DNA of 30,931 nucleotides, from NCBI GenBank assembly GCA_002796205.1, contig PCWO01000031.1:1-30931 (forward strand), given 5' to 3'. Numbering within the stretch: the stretch's first letter is position 1; each line of letters starts with the position of its first letter. This DNA comes from Candidatus Liptonbacteria bacterium CG11_big_fil_rev_8_21_14_0_20_35_14. GTDB lineage: Bacteria; Patescibacteriota; Minisyncoccia; UBA6257; XYB1-36-10. The position numbers and the translations under genes were made by a program. Positions 1-7,694 of the stretch are shown piece by piece. Under the pieces are notes generated by a model that was not told the origin of the DNA, did no database searches, and was given only the letters and a program-made list of their open reading frames with translations.

Positions 1-242
1 ATTTGCCTTTGTACCAACTGGCTATCCAGTCTTATCTCAATGTCTGTATTTTTAGCTTTATTTTTACCTAGTATTTTTTCGGCTTTTAAAAGCGCCATAA
101 TAACCGCTTTATATTCCGCTATATTATTAGTCGCCTGACCAATATATTCTGAATATTCTTTATCTTGAACTACCGCTCCAATTGCAGATGGACCAGGATT
201 TCCGCGCGACCCGCCATCGGTATAAATAATAAATTTTTCCAT
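1..242 (-). CDS. rnhA: Ribonuclease HI family protein, C-terminus outside window
   Basis: Hydrolyses the RNA strand of RNA-DNA hybrids in the cytoplasm. The first 80 residues are visible. They start at the ATG at 242 and open with the family signature TDGGSRGNPGP. The expected acidic metal ligands are present: D9 in TDGG, E43 in NNIAEYKA and D73 in LDSQLV. The fourth acidic residue lies beyond base 1. The short YTDGGSRGNPGP opening matches the compact bacterial and archaeal RNase HI-like group more than the E. coli enzyme, so an alternative label is RNase H-like protein. It lies 10 nt downstream of the DHH phosphoesterase gene and is probably co-transcribed with it, giving a small nucleic-acid housekeeping unit. 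No Shine-Dalgarno precedes the ATG. Confidence 0.88.
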   Translation of the reverse strand, partial: MEKFIIYTDGGSRGNPGPSAIGAVVQDKEYSEYIGQATNNIAEYKAVIMALLKAEKILGKNKAKNTDIEIRLDSQLVQRQ

Positions 243-252
243 ATTTATAATA

Positions 253-1119
253 TTACTTTTTTTTAACAAATTTAAAAGGTAACCCTTTTTCAATTAGAAT
301 AGAAAACCCGGAAGCCGCCTTATGCCCGCCCCCTCCATATTTCTCGGCTATTTTAGAGACGTCAAATTTTCCGTTAGAGCGCATAGAAAATTTATAGTAT
401 CCCTCGTGTAAATGCCAGACCAAAGAAAATGGAGATTTTTTATTATATAATTCATGAGCTAACATAGAAATTAAAGGCTTATAATTAAATTCGCAGGCTA
501 ATATCTTTTCTCCCTCAAATAAAACTTTCTCGGATTTATTTTCTGCTAACCACTCTATAATTTGTTTATTATGATCCAATATAATTTTTCCTTTCTCTAC
601 TATTTTTTTAAATTTTTCTTTATTTTCAAAATCAGATACTAACTTTCCCCAACTTTTAAAATTCATTTCTTCTAAACTTAAGGCACTCATCGCCTCGCGT
701 GTATTTTTCATCTTGAAATTCCATAAATCCTGGTCCTCTATATGTAAAATAAATTTAGGTATTTTTTTCTTTGGCCAAAAATAGATCCAAGTTAAAACTG
801 CCCCCGAATGCTTTAAATTAAATAAATAATTATTTGTTTTTTTAACTATCTCCTCGGTCGATATATGATGGTCTATATAAGTAACTTGTTTATTATTTTT
901 CATTAATTCTAAAGTTACGCTCTCATTAAAAGAAAAATCCACTACATATATGATTTTATTTTTTAGCCCCGTCGGATCACTTCTATTATGTTCAGCCGGT
1001 ATATAGTCGGCTCTATTGCCAAATTTTTTATAGGCCACAAAGGCCGAGGAAAATCCATCCGGACATTCGGCGTGGTATATAACTACTATATTTTTATTTG
1101 ATTCAATCTTATAATCCAT
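253..1119 (-). CDS. DHH-family phosphoesterase
   Basis: A 288-residue DHH/DHHA1 protein, expected to be a Mn-dependent phosphodiesterase or oligonucleotide/cyclic-nucleotide hydrolase. The N-terminal DHH domain shows YHAECPDGF (D21), VVDF (D61) and the signature YIDHH (DHH at residues 83-85). The C-terminal DHHA1 domain carries GGGGHKAASGF at about residues 262-272, the substrate-binding glycine-rich motif. The YHAxCPDGF opening resembles the stand-alone predicted phosphohydrolases (COG2404-like) rather than RecJ, which is much longer. The substrate cannot be told from sequence. The start ATG at 1119 has no Shine-Dalgarno, but a TATAAT lies 17 nt upstream, so the leader is likely very short. 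It is the first gene of a pair with the RNase HI gene. Confidence 0.85.
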   Translation of the reverse strand: MDYKIESNKNIVVIYHAECPDGFSSAFVAYKKFGNRADYIPAEHNRSDPTGLKNKIIYVVDFSFNESVTLELMKNNKQVTYIDHHISTEEIVKKTNNYLFNLKHSGAVLTWIYFWPKKKIPKFILHIEDQDLWNFKMKNTREAMSALSLEEMNFKSWGKLVSDFENKEKFKKIVEKGKIILDHNKQIIEWLAENKSEKVLFEGEKILACEFNYKPLISMLAHELYNKKSPFSLVWHLHEGYYKFSMRSNGKFDVSKIAEKYGGGGHKAASGFSILIEKGLPFKFVKKK

Positions 1120-1152
1120 AACGCTATTAAGTATACATTATATAAGTCTTAT

Positions 1153-1181
1153 TTGACAAAAATACTAAAAAAATATATATT
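1153..1181 (+). promoter_or_regulatory. Promoter of small membrane gene 1226-1474
   Basis: TTGACA at 1153-1158, a 17-nt spacer, then TATATT at 1176-1181: a near-consensus sigma70-type promoter. It predicts a start near 1188 and a leader of about 38 nt. It sits back-to-back with the putative TATAAT (1137-1142) of the DHH gene. Confidence 0.75.
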
Positions 1182-1225
1182 ATAAAGGCACTTTTAAATA
1201 TTAAATTATAAAGGAGATTTTAAAC

Positions 1226-1474
1226 ATGTCTAATCAATTAGATTCATCATCCTTGGCTTATCTTTATTATTGTGTGGGAGTAATTTCTTTTTTTCTTTCA
1301 CTAACACAATTAAGTTTTTTATGTGTAGTTCTTATAATCACATTAACAAACGTTAATCAATTTCCAATTTTTTTTCAATCTAATATTTTACAGATATGCT
1401 TATTTTTATTGATGATTTTTATTTCTTTATTTTCATTTCTCGCATCTATTTCTTTATCTTTGTTAAAAAAGTAA
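1226..1474 (+). CDS. Orphan small membrane protein (82 aa)
   Basis: I do not recognise this protein. Its 82 residues are extremely hydrophobic: after a polar N-terminus of about 10 residues there are hydrophobic stretches at about 11-41 and 53-80, enough for two or three membrane helices, ending in KK. There is one Cys in each hydrophobic block (C16, C33, C57) but no recognisable motif. The gene is supported by its setting rather than by homology: a TTGACA-17-TATATT promoter, the Shine-Dalgarno AAGGAGA at 1211-1217 placed 8 nt before the ATG, and a strong terminator shared with pgk. It is one of seven similar single-gene units in this window. Its leader closely resembles that of the gene at 24275. 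Confidence 0.75.
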   Translation: MSNQLDSSSLAYLYYCVGVISFFLSLTQLSFLCVVLIITLTNVNQFPIFFQSNILQICLFLLMIFISLFSFLASISLSLLKK

Positions 1475-1508
1475 CATCTAAATAAAAAATAATTAAAATA
1501 AATATTTA

Positions 1509-1536
1509 AAAAGCCCCTAATTTGGGCTTTTATTTT
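1509..1536. terminator. Bidirectional terminator, small gene and pgk
   Basis: An 8-bp perfect stem (AAAAGCCC, 1509-1516, with GGGCTTTT, 1524-1531) around a 7-nt loop, T-rich on both strands. It ends the plus-strand small gene and the minus-strand atp-pgk operon. The pgk stop codon (1530-1532) lies in the stem. Confidence 0.85.
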
Positions 1537-2630
1537 TCTAAAGCCTTAATGCCCGGCAATTTATCACCCGCTAAAAATTCAAGCATAGCGCCTCCGCCGG
1601 TAGAAACAAAATCATATTTTTTTTCTAACTTAAATTTTCGTATCGCCTCTATCGTCTCCCCTCCGCCAACTACTGTAAAAGCTTTGGTGTCGGCTATTAC
1701 CTTGGCTATAGATTTGGTACCAATTTCAAAACCTTTTTTCTCAAACATACCTATCGGTCCGTTCCAAATAATAGTCTTGGCGCCTTTAATATAATTTTTA
1801 AATTCCACCTCTGTCTTTGGCCCAATATCCAGTATTTTATTACCGCTTTTTCTTAAATCAGACGGGATATGTATTTTATCCATCTGTAAAAGTCTAAGGA
1901 CAGCACTATCTACATGTTTTTCGGCTAGTGAGTTCCCTATTTTTACTCCCGATAAATAAAGCAAGGTATTGGCTAGCGCCCCGCCTATTAAAATATTATC
2001 CGCCTTATTATAAAACTTCATAATAACCGGCGTTTTAGATGTTATCTTTGCTCCTCCAAATATTAAAACTATGGGTTTTTTAGCTTTTTTTAAAACTAAA
2101 CTTAAATTTTTTATCTCCTCCTCAAAATTAAACCCCGCATAACTTTTTATATATTTAGTCATAGCACACACCGAAGAATTTTCTCTATGTGAGGCGGCAA
2201 AAGCCTCATTCACATAATAATCTCCGAGCGAGGCTAAAATTCTCCCTGTTTCCTCATCGTTTTCCATCTCGCCTTTAATAAATCTTAAGTTCTCTAAAAG
2301 TATAATAGATTTTTTAGGCGCCCTTCTTATATCATTACCATTTTCTGATAATTTTATAGAATCTAAAAAAATAACCTTCCCGCCTAAAAGTCTTGATAAA
2401 TTTTTAGTTTCAAACTCTAAAGAAAGCTCCTCTTTTTCCTTTTTATTTAAAGGGAGGGTTGGTCTACCTTTATGTCCTATGACCACAATTTTATCGGCGT
2501 ATTTTTCTAAGTATTTAAAAGTATTAATAGCTTTCTCTAATCGAAAAAGACCTCCATTAAAATCAACCCGCACTATCGCTGTGCCAGTTAATTTTTTTTT
2601 AGGAATTTTGGATAAATAAGTTATAGCCAT
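1530..2630 (-). CDS. pgk: Phosphoglycerate kinase
   Basis: Converts 1,3-bisphosphoglycerate and ADP to 3-phosphoglycerate and ATP in cytoplasmic glycolysis. Recognised by RVDFN (21-25), the GHKGRP loop (52-57; usually SHLGRP), ENLRF, ASHR, FGGAKI, WNGPIGMFE, VGGGET and the C-terminal STGGGAMLEFLAG. At 366 residues it is shorter than the usual 390-400. The visible loss follows RVDFN, where the canonical loop up to the DDTRI arginine is about eight residues shorter, leaving R30 as the likely replacement. It is the last gene after atpC (22-nt gap), so it can be transcribed with the ATP synthase. A TATAAT at 2639-2644, 8 nt before the ATG, could also give it its own leaderless transcript. Confidence 0.95.
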   Translation of the reverse strand: MAITYLSKIPKKKLTGTAIVRVDFNGGLFRLEKAINTFKYLEKYADKIVVIGHKGRPTLPLNKKEKEELSLEFETKNLSRLLGGKVIFLDSIKLSENGNDIRRAPKKSIILLENLRFIKGEMENDEETGRILASLGDYYVNEAFAASHRENSSVCAMTKYIKSYAGFNFEEEIKNLSLVLKKAKKPIVLIFGGAKITSKTPVIMKFYNKADNILIGGALANTLLYLSGVKIGNSLAEKHVDSAVLRLLQMDKIHIPSDLRKSGNKILDIGPKTEVEFKNYIKGAKTIIWNGPIGMFEKKGFEIGTKSIAKVIADTKAFTVVGGGETIEAIRKFKLEKKYDFVSTGGGAMLEFLAGDKLPGIKALEK

Positions 2631-2652
2631 TTTATATTATTATACTAAATAT

Positions 2653-2895
2653 TTACTCATCCGCTAAGACCACTACCTTGGTCGGTAGAACCTCTACAAA
2701 ACCTCCTTTAATAGATAAGTTCTCAATAGAGCCTTCCGGTGTGTGGTAAGTTATTACTCCAGGTTTAAGTAGGGCGATTAAAGCCATATGTTTCGGAAAT
2801 ATGGTTATATTTCCCTCTTTGGTTGGAATAGTTACCTGCTTAACATTTTCTTTTAATATAACTCTCTCCGGGCTAACCACCTCAAAATTAATCAT
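2653..2895 (-). CDS. atpC: ATP synthase epsilon subunit, N-terminal domain only
   Basis: The epsilon subunit sits on the central stalk with gamma. The 80 residues correspond to the N-terminal beta-sandwich: FEVVSPERVIL at the start, then VTIPTKEGNITIFPKHMALI and GGFVEVLPTKVVVLADE at the end. Typical bacterial epsilon is about 130-140 residues. The two-helix C-terminal domain, which senses ATP and inhibits hydrolysis, is absent, and the frame ends cleanly with no frameshifted remnant downstream. This implies an enzyme without epsilon-type inhibition (inference). It lies 4 nt after atpD in the operon. No Shine-Dalgarno is visible. Confidence 0.93.
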   Translation of the reverse strand: MINFEVVSPERVILKENVKQVTIPTKEGNITIFPKHMALIALLKPGVITYHTPEGSIENLSIKGGFVEVLPTKVVVLADE

Positions 2896-2899
2896 ATTT

Positions 2900-4273
2900 T
2901 TATTTTAAAACATCACTTATACTCCCTTTTAAATAAAATTTATCCTCGGAAATATCATCATATTTACCATCTAATATTTCCTTAAAACCTAAAACTGTGT
3001 CCTCTCTTTTTACATAAGCTCCGGGTGAGCCAGTAAATACTTCAGCTACACTAAAAGGTTGGGATAAAAATTTTTGTATTTTACGAGCTCTTTTTACAAT
3101 TAATTTATCCTCATCACTCAATTCCTCCATACCGAGGATAGCGATAATGTCTTGTAAATCTTTGTAGCGTTGAAGAATTTTTTTAACTCTAGAGGCTGTT
3201 TGGTAGTGTTCCTGGCCGACAATTTTTGGATCCATAATCGTTGAGGATGAATCAAGGGGGTCAACCGCCGGATAAATACCAAGCTCGGCCAGCGACCTAG
3301 CTAAAACCACCGTTGAATCAAGGTGAGCAAAAGTTGTGGCCGGAGCCGGATCGGTTAAATCGTCGGCTGGCACATAAACCGCCTGCACCGAGGTAATTGA
3401 ACCATTTTTGGTAGATGTTATTCTTTCTTGCATAGCTCCCATTTCAGAGGCTAAAGTTGGTTGATAACCAACTGCCGAAGGCATTCGGTCGAGCAAGGCC
3501 GAAACCTCGCTTCCGGCTTGAGTAAATCTAAAAATATTATCAATAAACATTAAGACATCTTTGTGTTCCTCATCACGAAAATATTCCGCCATTGAGAGCG
3601 CCGATAAAGCAACTCGTAGCCTGGCTCCTGGGGGCTCGTTCATTTGCCCAAAAATCATCGCCACTTTGTCTAATACTTTAGCCTCTTTCATTTCATGATA
3701 TAAATCATTACCCTCTCTAGTCCTCTCGCCCACGCCGGCAAAAACCGAATAACCTCCGTGTTTAGATGCAATATTATTTATAAGTTCCTGAATAATAACA
3801 GTTTTACCCACTCCCGCTCCGCCAAATAAACCTACTTTACCTCCCTTGACTATTGGACAAATTAAATCAATAACCTTTATACCAGTCTCAAGAATTTCGG
3901 CCTTAGATGATTGCTCCGCAAAACTAGGTGCTTTTTTATGAATTGAATATTTCTTTTCAGAATTAATCTCGCCTTTATTATCAATCACCTCTCCTAAAAC
4001 ATTAAATATTCGGCCCAGTGTTTCTTTTCCAACCGGAACCGATATAGGGCTACCAGTGTCTATCACCTCCATTCCTCGAAATAGACCGTCGGTTAAACCC
4101 ATAGAGATTGTTCGAACTGTATTATTACCAATATGTTGCTCCACCTCAAGCGTTAAATTTTTATCACCTAAATTAATTTGCAGGGCATTATAAATTAAGG
4201 GCAACTCCTCCTCAAAACTTACATCTACGACCGGTCCTATAATTTGTGTAATTTTACCTATATTTTTTTTCAT
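2900..4273 (-). CDS. atpD: ATP synthase beta subunit
   Basis: Catalytic F1 subunit (457 aa; usual 460-480) that binds and interconverts ADP/Pi and ATP at the membrane-attached F1 head. Visible motifs are the P-loop GGAGVGKT at 151-158, GERTREG at 182-188 with the catalytic glutamate, the MFIDNIFRF Walker B strand, and the DELSEED-region sequence MEELSDEDKL that contacts gamma. The N-terminal beta-barrel begins GKITQIIGPVVDVSF. It follows atpG after 3 nt and precedes atpC by 4 nt, so translational coupling is likely. The start at 4273 is the only ATG before the conserved N-terminus and has no Shine-Dalgarno. Confidence 0.97.
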   Translation of the reverse strand: MKKNIGKITQIIGPVVDVSFEEELPLIYNALQINLGDKNLTLEVEQHIGNNTVRTISMGLTDGLFRGMEVIDTGSPISVPVGKETLGRIFNVLGEVIDNKGEINSEKKYSIHKKAPSFAEQSSKAEILETGIKVIDLICPIVKGGKVGLFGGAGVGKTVIIQELINNIASKHGGYSVFAGVGERTREGNDLYHEMKEAKVLDKVAMIFGQMNEPPGARLRVALSALSMAEYFRDEEHKDVLMFIDNIFRFTQAGSEVSALLDRMPSAVGYQPTLASEMGAMQERITSTKNGSITSVQAVYVPADDLTDPAPATTFAHLDSTVVLARSLAELGIYPAVDPLDSSSTIMDPKIVGQEHYQTASRVKKILQRYKDLQDIIAILGMEELSDEDKLIVKRARKIQKFLSQPFSVAEVFTGSPGAYVKREDTVLGFKEILDGKYDDISEDKFYLKGSISDVLK

Positions 4274-4276
4274 ATT

Positions 4277-5233
4277 TTATTTATTTAAACTTTCGGCTCC
4301 AGCCACAATTTCTAAGGTAGTAGTGGTAATAGATGCTTGACGAGCTTTATTATAAGTTAAAGTTAAATCATTTATTTTTTCCTCGGCGGCCTCGGTTGCC
4401 TTGTGCATCGCTATCATACGTTGATTATGTAGAGAGGCCGAGGACTCAAGTAAAGCCTGAAAAATTTGTATCTCAATTAACTTTGGAATCATTTTGTCTA
4501 GCACCTCGTACGGGGTAGGCTCAAGTTCATAGTGAGTATGCGCAAAATATTTATCCTGTTTTAAATTAATTATCCCCTGAACCTCTTTTTCTTTGGTTTC
4601 TATGTCCTCCCCAAAATCTACCACTCCTAAATGCGTATCAAATTGATTCAAATGCAGGGGTAGTAAATGTTTAACACGTGGTGTCTGTTTAACCCCCGAA
4701 ATATAATCAGTGTAGACAAGTAATATAGCATCGTACTCCCCATTTAAATATTTTTCTATGACATATTTAGCCACCAAAGAAACATGGGATAAATGAAAAG
4801 AATAATCAGGCACCTCAAAATATTTATCAATTTTTTGATTAAAACGGGATTCTATCGCCCTACCTTTTTTGCCAATCAATATAAAAGAAGCATCTGAATT
4901 ATTGTATTCTTCTTTGATAAAATCATAAGCTTTTTTAATAACTAGACTATTAAAACCTCCACACAATCCTCTATTTGAGCTTATTAAAATAACTCCTACC
5001 TTTTTTATTTGTTTTATGTCGTGTAAAAGCTCGTGCATTTTTTTATCGTATCTAGCCATCTTAACCACATTTTTAACTGTCAACCAACTTAAATTAGCGT
5101 AACTTCTTGTTTTTAAAACAGCTAGAACCGCTTTACGTTGTTTTGAAGATGCCACGAGTTCCATAGCTATGGTTATTTTTTTGGTATTTTTAACCGACTG
5201 TATTTTGCTTAATGTTTCACGCGTAGTTGCCAT
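4277..5233 (-). CDS. atpG: ATP synthase gamma subunit
   Basis: Central rotating shaft of F1 (318 aa, at the long end for bacteria, where about 285-290 is common). The N-terminal helix reads ATTRETLSKIQSVKNTKKITIAMELVA and the C-terminal helix ends NDLTLTYNKARQASITTTTLEIVAGAESL, both standard. The extra length lies in the middle Rossmann-like domain and in an acidic stretch around residues 205-230 (GVVDFGEDIETKEKEVQG), which the short bacterial gammas lack. It is one nucleotide from atpA and three from atpD. Confidence 0.95.
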   Translation of the reverse strand: MATTRETLSKIQSVKNTKKITIAMELVASSKQRKAVLAVLKTRSYANLSWLTVKNVVKMARYDKKMHELLHDIKQIKKVGVILISSNRGLCGGFNSLVIKKAYDFIKEEYNNSDASFILIGKKGRAIESRFNQKIDKYFEVPDYSFHLSHVSLVAKYVIEKYLNGEYDAILLVYTDYISGVKQTPRVKHLLPLHLNQFDTHLGVVDFGEDIETKEKEVQGIINLKQDKYFAHTHYELEPTPYEVLDKMIPKLIEIQIFQALLESSASLHNQRMIAMHKATEAAEEKINDLTLTYNKARQASITTTTLEIVAGAESLNK

Positions 5234-5234
5234 A

Positions 5235-6758
5235 TTATTCTAAATAATCTAATCCTCGCTTATAATTTTCTATTTCTTTTTTAATTATTTCAGCTATTTC
5301 ATCACTAAAGCCACCATCTTTATTTAAATCATTAACCAGTTTTGGATTATAGGTATTTATATGTTCTATTAAACCGTTCTCAAAAATATTTATTTTATTA
5401 ACCGGTATATTATCCAAAAAACCTTCATTAACCGCAAGTATAATAAACACCTGTGAGGCCAAAGATAAAGGGCTAAACTGATCCTGCTTTAATACCTCAA
5501 TAATTCTTTGCCCTCTCTCAAGTTTAGCCTTTGTTTCACCATCTAAGTCGGCGCTAAACTGCGAAAATGATTCAAGCTCGCGCGCTTGAGCCGCCTCAAG
5601 TTTCATTTTACCGGCTACTTTTTTCATAGCTTTTCTTTGCGCCGCGCTTCCAACCCGAGACACCGATATCCCCACATTAACTGCCGGACGAATTCCCTTA
5701 TTAAAAAGATTGGATTCTAAAAATATTTGTCCGTCGGTTATAGAAATAACATTAGTTGGAATATAAGCCGATACATCTCCCGCCTGTGTTTCAATAATAG
5801 GCAGGGCGGTCATAGACCCTCCTCCATTTTCCTCGTTTAATCTAGCTGATCTCTCTAGTAATCTTGAATGTAAATAAAATACATCTCCCGGGTAAGCCTC
5901 TCTACCGGGTGGTCTGCGTAATAATAATGATAATTGCCGATAAGCAACCGCGTGTTTACTTAAATCATCATAAACAATTAAAACATCCTTGCCTTTATCT
6001 AAAAAATACTCCGCCATAGCACAACCCGAATAAGGAGCAATATATTGCAAAGCCGAGGACGCAGACGCCGAGGCATTAACTATAATTGTATAATCTAGGG
6101 CTCCACCTTCTTTAAGAATTGAGACAAATCTAGCTACTTTTGATTCTTTTTGCCCGATAGCTACATAAATACAAATCATATTTTGATCTTTTTGATTTAA
6201 AATAGTATCAAGCGCTAAAGTGGTCTTGCCGGTTTGTCTGTCTCCGATAATAAGTTCTCTCTGCCCTCTACCAATTGGAATTAAGGTATCTATTGCCTTT
6301 ATACCTGTCTGTAGCGGCTCAGAAACTGATTTCCTATTAATTACTCCTGGCGCAATTTTTTCAACCGGATAAAAGCTATTTTCCTCTATTTTACCCTTTT
6401 CATCTAGCGGTTTACCAAGCGAATCAACTACTCTACCTAAAAAATCCTCCCCAACCGGTACCTCCAGTATTTTACCGGTTGCCATAACTTTATCGCCTTC
6501 CTTAATTAAATTTTCCCCCTCAAATAAAACTACCCCCACACTATCCTCCTCTAAATTTAAAGCTACTCCAAAGAAAGACACTGAATCTGTTTTAAACTCC
6601 AGCATTTCAGAATATTTAACCTCTGATAAACCACGCACTTTAATAATACCGTCGGCCGAAGTTATAACGACTCCGGTGTGATCTTTTTTAATTTTCTTCT
6701 CAAAATTTTCTATCTCACTTTTTAATTCGGCAAGAATTGTATTTTTATTTATATCCAT
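5235..6758 (-). CDS. atpA: ATP synthase alpha subunit
   Basis: Non-catalytic nucleotide-binding F1 subunit (507 aa, normal length). The P-loop is GDRQTGKT at 172-179. The arginine-finger region appears as GISVSRVGSAAQ, and the C-terminal domain includes ELESFSQFSADLD and LERGQRIIEVLKQ. The N-terminus (ELKSEIENFEKKI) forms the delta-contact helix, followed by the beta-barrel with TSADGIIKVRGL. It sits one nucleotide after atpH and one before atpG, in the standard H-A-G-D-C order. Confidence 0.97.
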   Translation of the reverse strand: MDINKNTILAELKSEIENFEKKIKKDHTGVVITSADGIIKVRGLSEVKYSEMLEFKTDSVSFFGVALNLEEDSVGVVLFEGENLIKEGDKVMATGKILEVPVGEDFLGRVVDSLGKPLDEKGKIEENSFYPVEKIAPGVINRKSVSEPLQTGIKAIDTLIPIGRGQRELIIGDRQTGKTTLALDTILNQKDQNMICIYVAIGQKESKVARFVSILKEGGALDYTIIVNASASASSALQYIAPYSGCAMAEYFLDKGKDVLIVYDDLSKHAVAYRQLSLLLRRPPGREAYPGDVFYLHSRLLERSARLNEENGGGSMTALPIIETQAGDVSAYIPTNVISITDGQIFLESNLFNKGIRPAVNVGISVSRVGSAAQRKAMKKVAGKMKLEAAQARELESFSQFSADLDGETKAKLERGQRIIEVLKQDQFSPLSLASQVFIILAVNEGFLDNIPVNKINIFENGLIEHINTYNPKLVNDLNKDGGFSDEIAEIIKKEIENYKRGLDYLE

Positions 6759-6759
6759 A

Positions 6760-7161
6760 TTATGAAATTAATATCTCTCTAAGCGCTAATAAATTATTTA
6801 AAACCGAGGCGTCAACTGTATACTCATCAAACACTGCTTTAAAACCACCAAGTAATTCTTCATTTTTTTCTAAGGTGAGTGAGGTAGAATTAACTCCTAA
6901 AATCTTAGCCATTTTGGTTTCTATTTCACTTGCCTCACTTTTAGAAATTTCATGAGCTGTATATAAAACCCCTGATAAAGATTTATTTTCTGCCTCAATT
7001 AAAACGGATAAAGCATATAAAATATCATTTTTTCTTTTTAAAGCTCTATCTCTATTTAACTTTAAAACAAAATTTTTTAAGATACTTTTATGCTTAATTT
7101 TAGGACTATTTTTTAAAAGAGTATATAAAACATGGGCGTATTGTTTAGAAGTTAATTTCAT
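6760..7161 (-). CDS. atpH: ATP synthase delta subunit, short form
   Basis: Peripheral-stalk subunit joining F1 to the b subunit. At 133 residues it is well below the usual ~175-180. The N-terminus KLTSKQYAHVLYTLL resembles the first helix of the delta N-terminal domain. The C-terminal part, LLGGFKAVFDEYTVDASVLNNLLALRE, matches the conserved end of delta (usually GG...ID.S....L..L), with VDASVL. The helical N-terminal domain is therefore probably kept and the linker shortened. The ATG overlaps the end of atpF by 4 nt. The assignment leans on position between b and alpha and on the C-terminal motif. Confidence 0.9.
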   Translation of the reverse strand: MKLTSKQYAHVLYTLLKNSPKIKHKSILKNFVLKLNRDRALKRKNDILYALSVLIEAENKSLSGVLYTAHEISKSEASEIETKMAKILGVNSTSLTLEKNEELLGGFKAVFDEYTVDASVLNNLLALREILIS

Positions 7162-7643
7162 ATTTCACTAAGTACCTGACTTACAATTTTCTTATCAACC
7201 GAGGTTTTTATATCAAGTACTTTTTTGGTCGCTACCACTACTAAATCTCCTGCCTCCTCTTTTATTTCTCTTATTATTTTTTTCTTTTGGTTTTCAAGCT
7301 CATTTTTTCCTTCCTCTTTTATTTTTAATACTGCCTGCCTTGTTTCTTCTATTATACCTTCTTTTTGCTTGTCTAATTTTAGATAAGCCTCCTGAATAAT
7401 ATTTGAGGCCTCCTTAGAGGCTTGAGCTAAAATTTTTTTCTCTTTGGCCTCTATGGTTATTAATTTTCTTTCGGCCTCCTCAAATTTTAATACGCCAGAC
7501 TTTATTTTTTCACTTCTTTCGTCTAAAAATTTAAGGATTGGTTTATAAAAAAACCAACCCAGTACAAACAAAAGAATCCCAAAATTAACAAATTGGGCTA
7601 TTAATATTTTTATATCTAGACCGAGCGCATCTATTAAATTCAT
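7158..7643 (-). CDS. atpF: ATP synthase b subunit
   Basis: Peripheral stalk: one N-terminal membrane helix (about residues 12-33 from the chosen start, IKILIAQFVNFGILLFVLGWFF) followed by the conserved YKPILKFLDERSEKI and a long charged coiled coil reaching the delta contact. I chose the ATG at 7643 (161 aa, MNLIDALG). The frame also extends to a GTG at 7664, but that adds seven residues, lacks a Shine-Dalgarno and begins inside the hairpin between atpE and atpF. The family normally starts a few residues before the helix. Overlaps atpH by 4 nt. Confidence 0.92.
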   Translation of the reverse strand: MNLIDALGLDIKILIAQFVNFGILLFVLGWFFYKPILKFLDERSEKIKSGVLKFEEAERKLITIEAKEKKILAQASKEASNIIQEAYLKLDKQKEGIIEETRQAVLKIKEEGKNELENQKKKIIREIKEEAGDLVVVATKKVLDIKTSVDKKIVSQVLSEI

Positions 7644-7655
7644 AAATAAAAATTT

Positions 7656-7680
7656 AAAAAGCACATATAATGTACTTTTT
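7656..7680 (-). promoter_or_regulatory. Hairpin between atpE and atpF
   Basis: In the sense (minus) strand an 11-bp stem (AAAAAGTACAT with ATGTGCTTTTT, one U-G wobble) encloses a 3-nt loop and is followed by a T-rich run. It sits in the 51-nt gap between the c and b genes. It could act as a partial terminator or an RNA 3' stabiliser that raises c-subunit output relative to b; that role is inference. Confidence 0.5.
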
Positions 7681-7694
7681 ATACATAAAAACTC

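Noticed and set aside
1522..1794. Plus-strand open frame opposite pgk
   Set aside because: Fully antisense to a confident pgk, proline- and serine-rich as expected from a shadow frame, no Shine-Dalgarno. The same holds for other long frames antisense to atpG, atpH, lysS/greA, ppsA, ychF, groES, rmuC and the glycerate kinase.
7641..7664. GTG at 7664 as start of atpF
   Set aside because: It lies within the intergenic hairpin and adds residues before the usual N-terminus; the ATG at 7643 fits the family.
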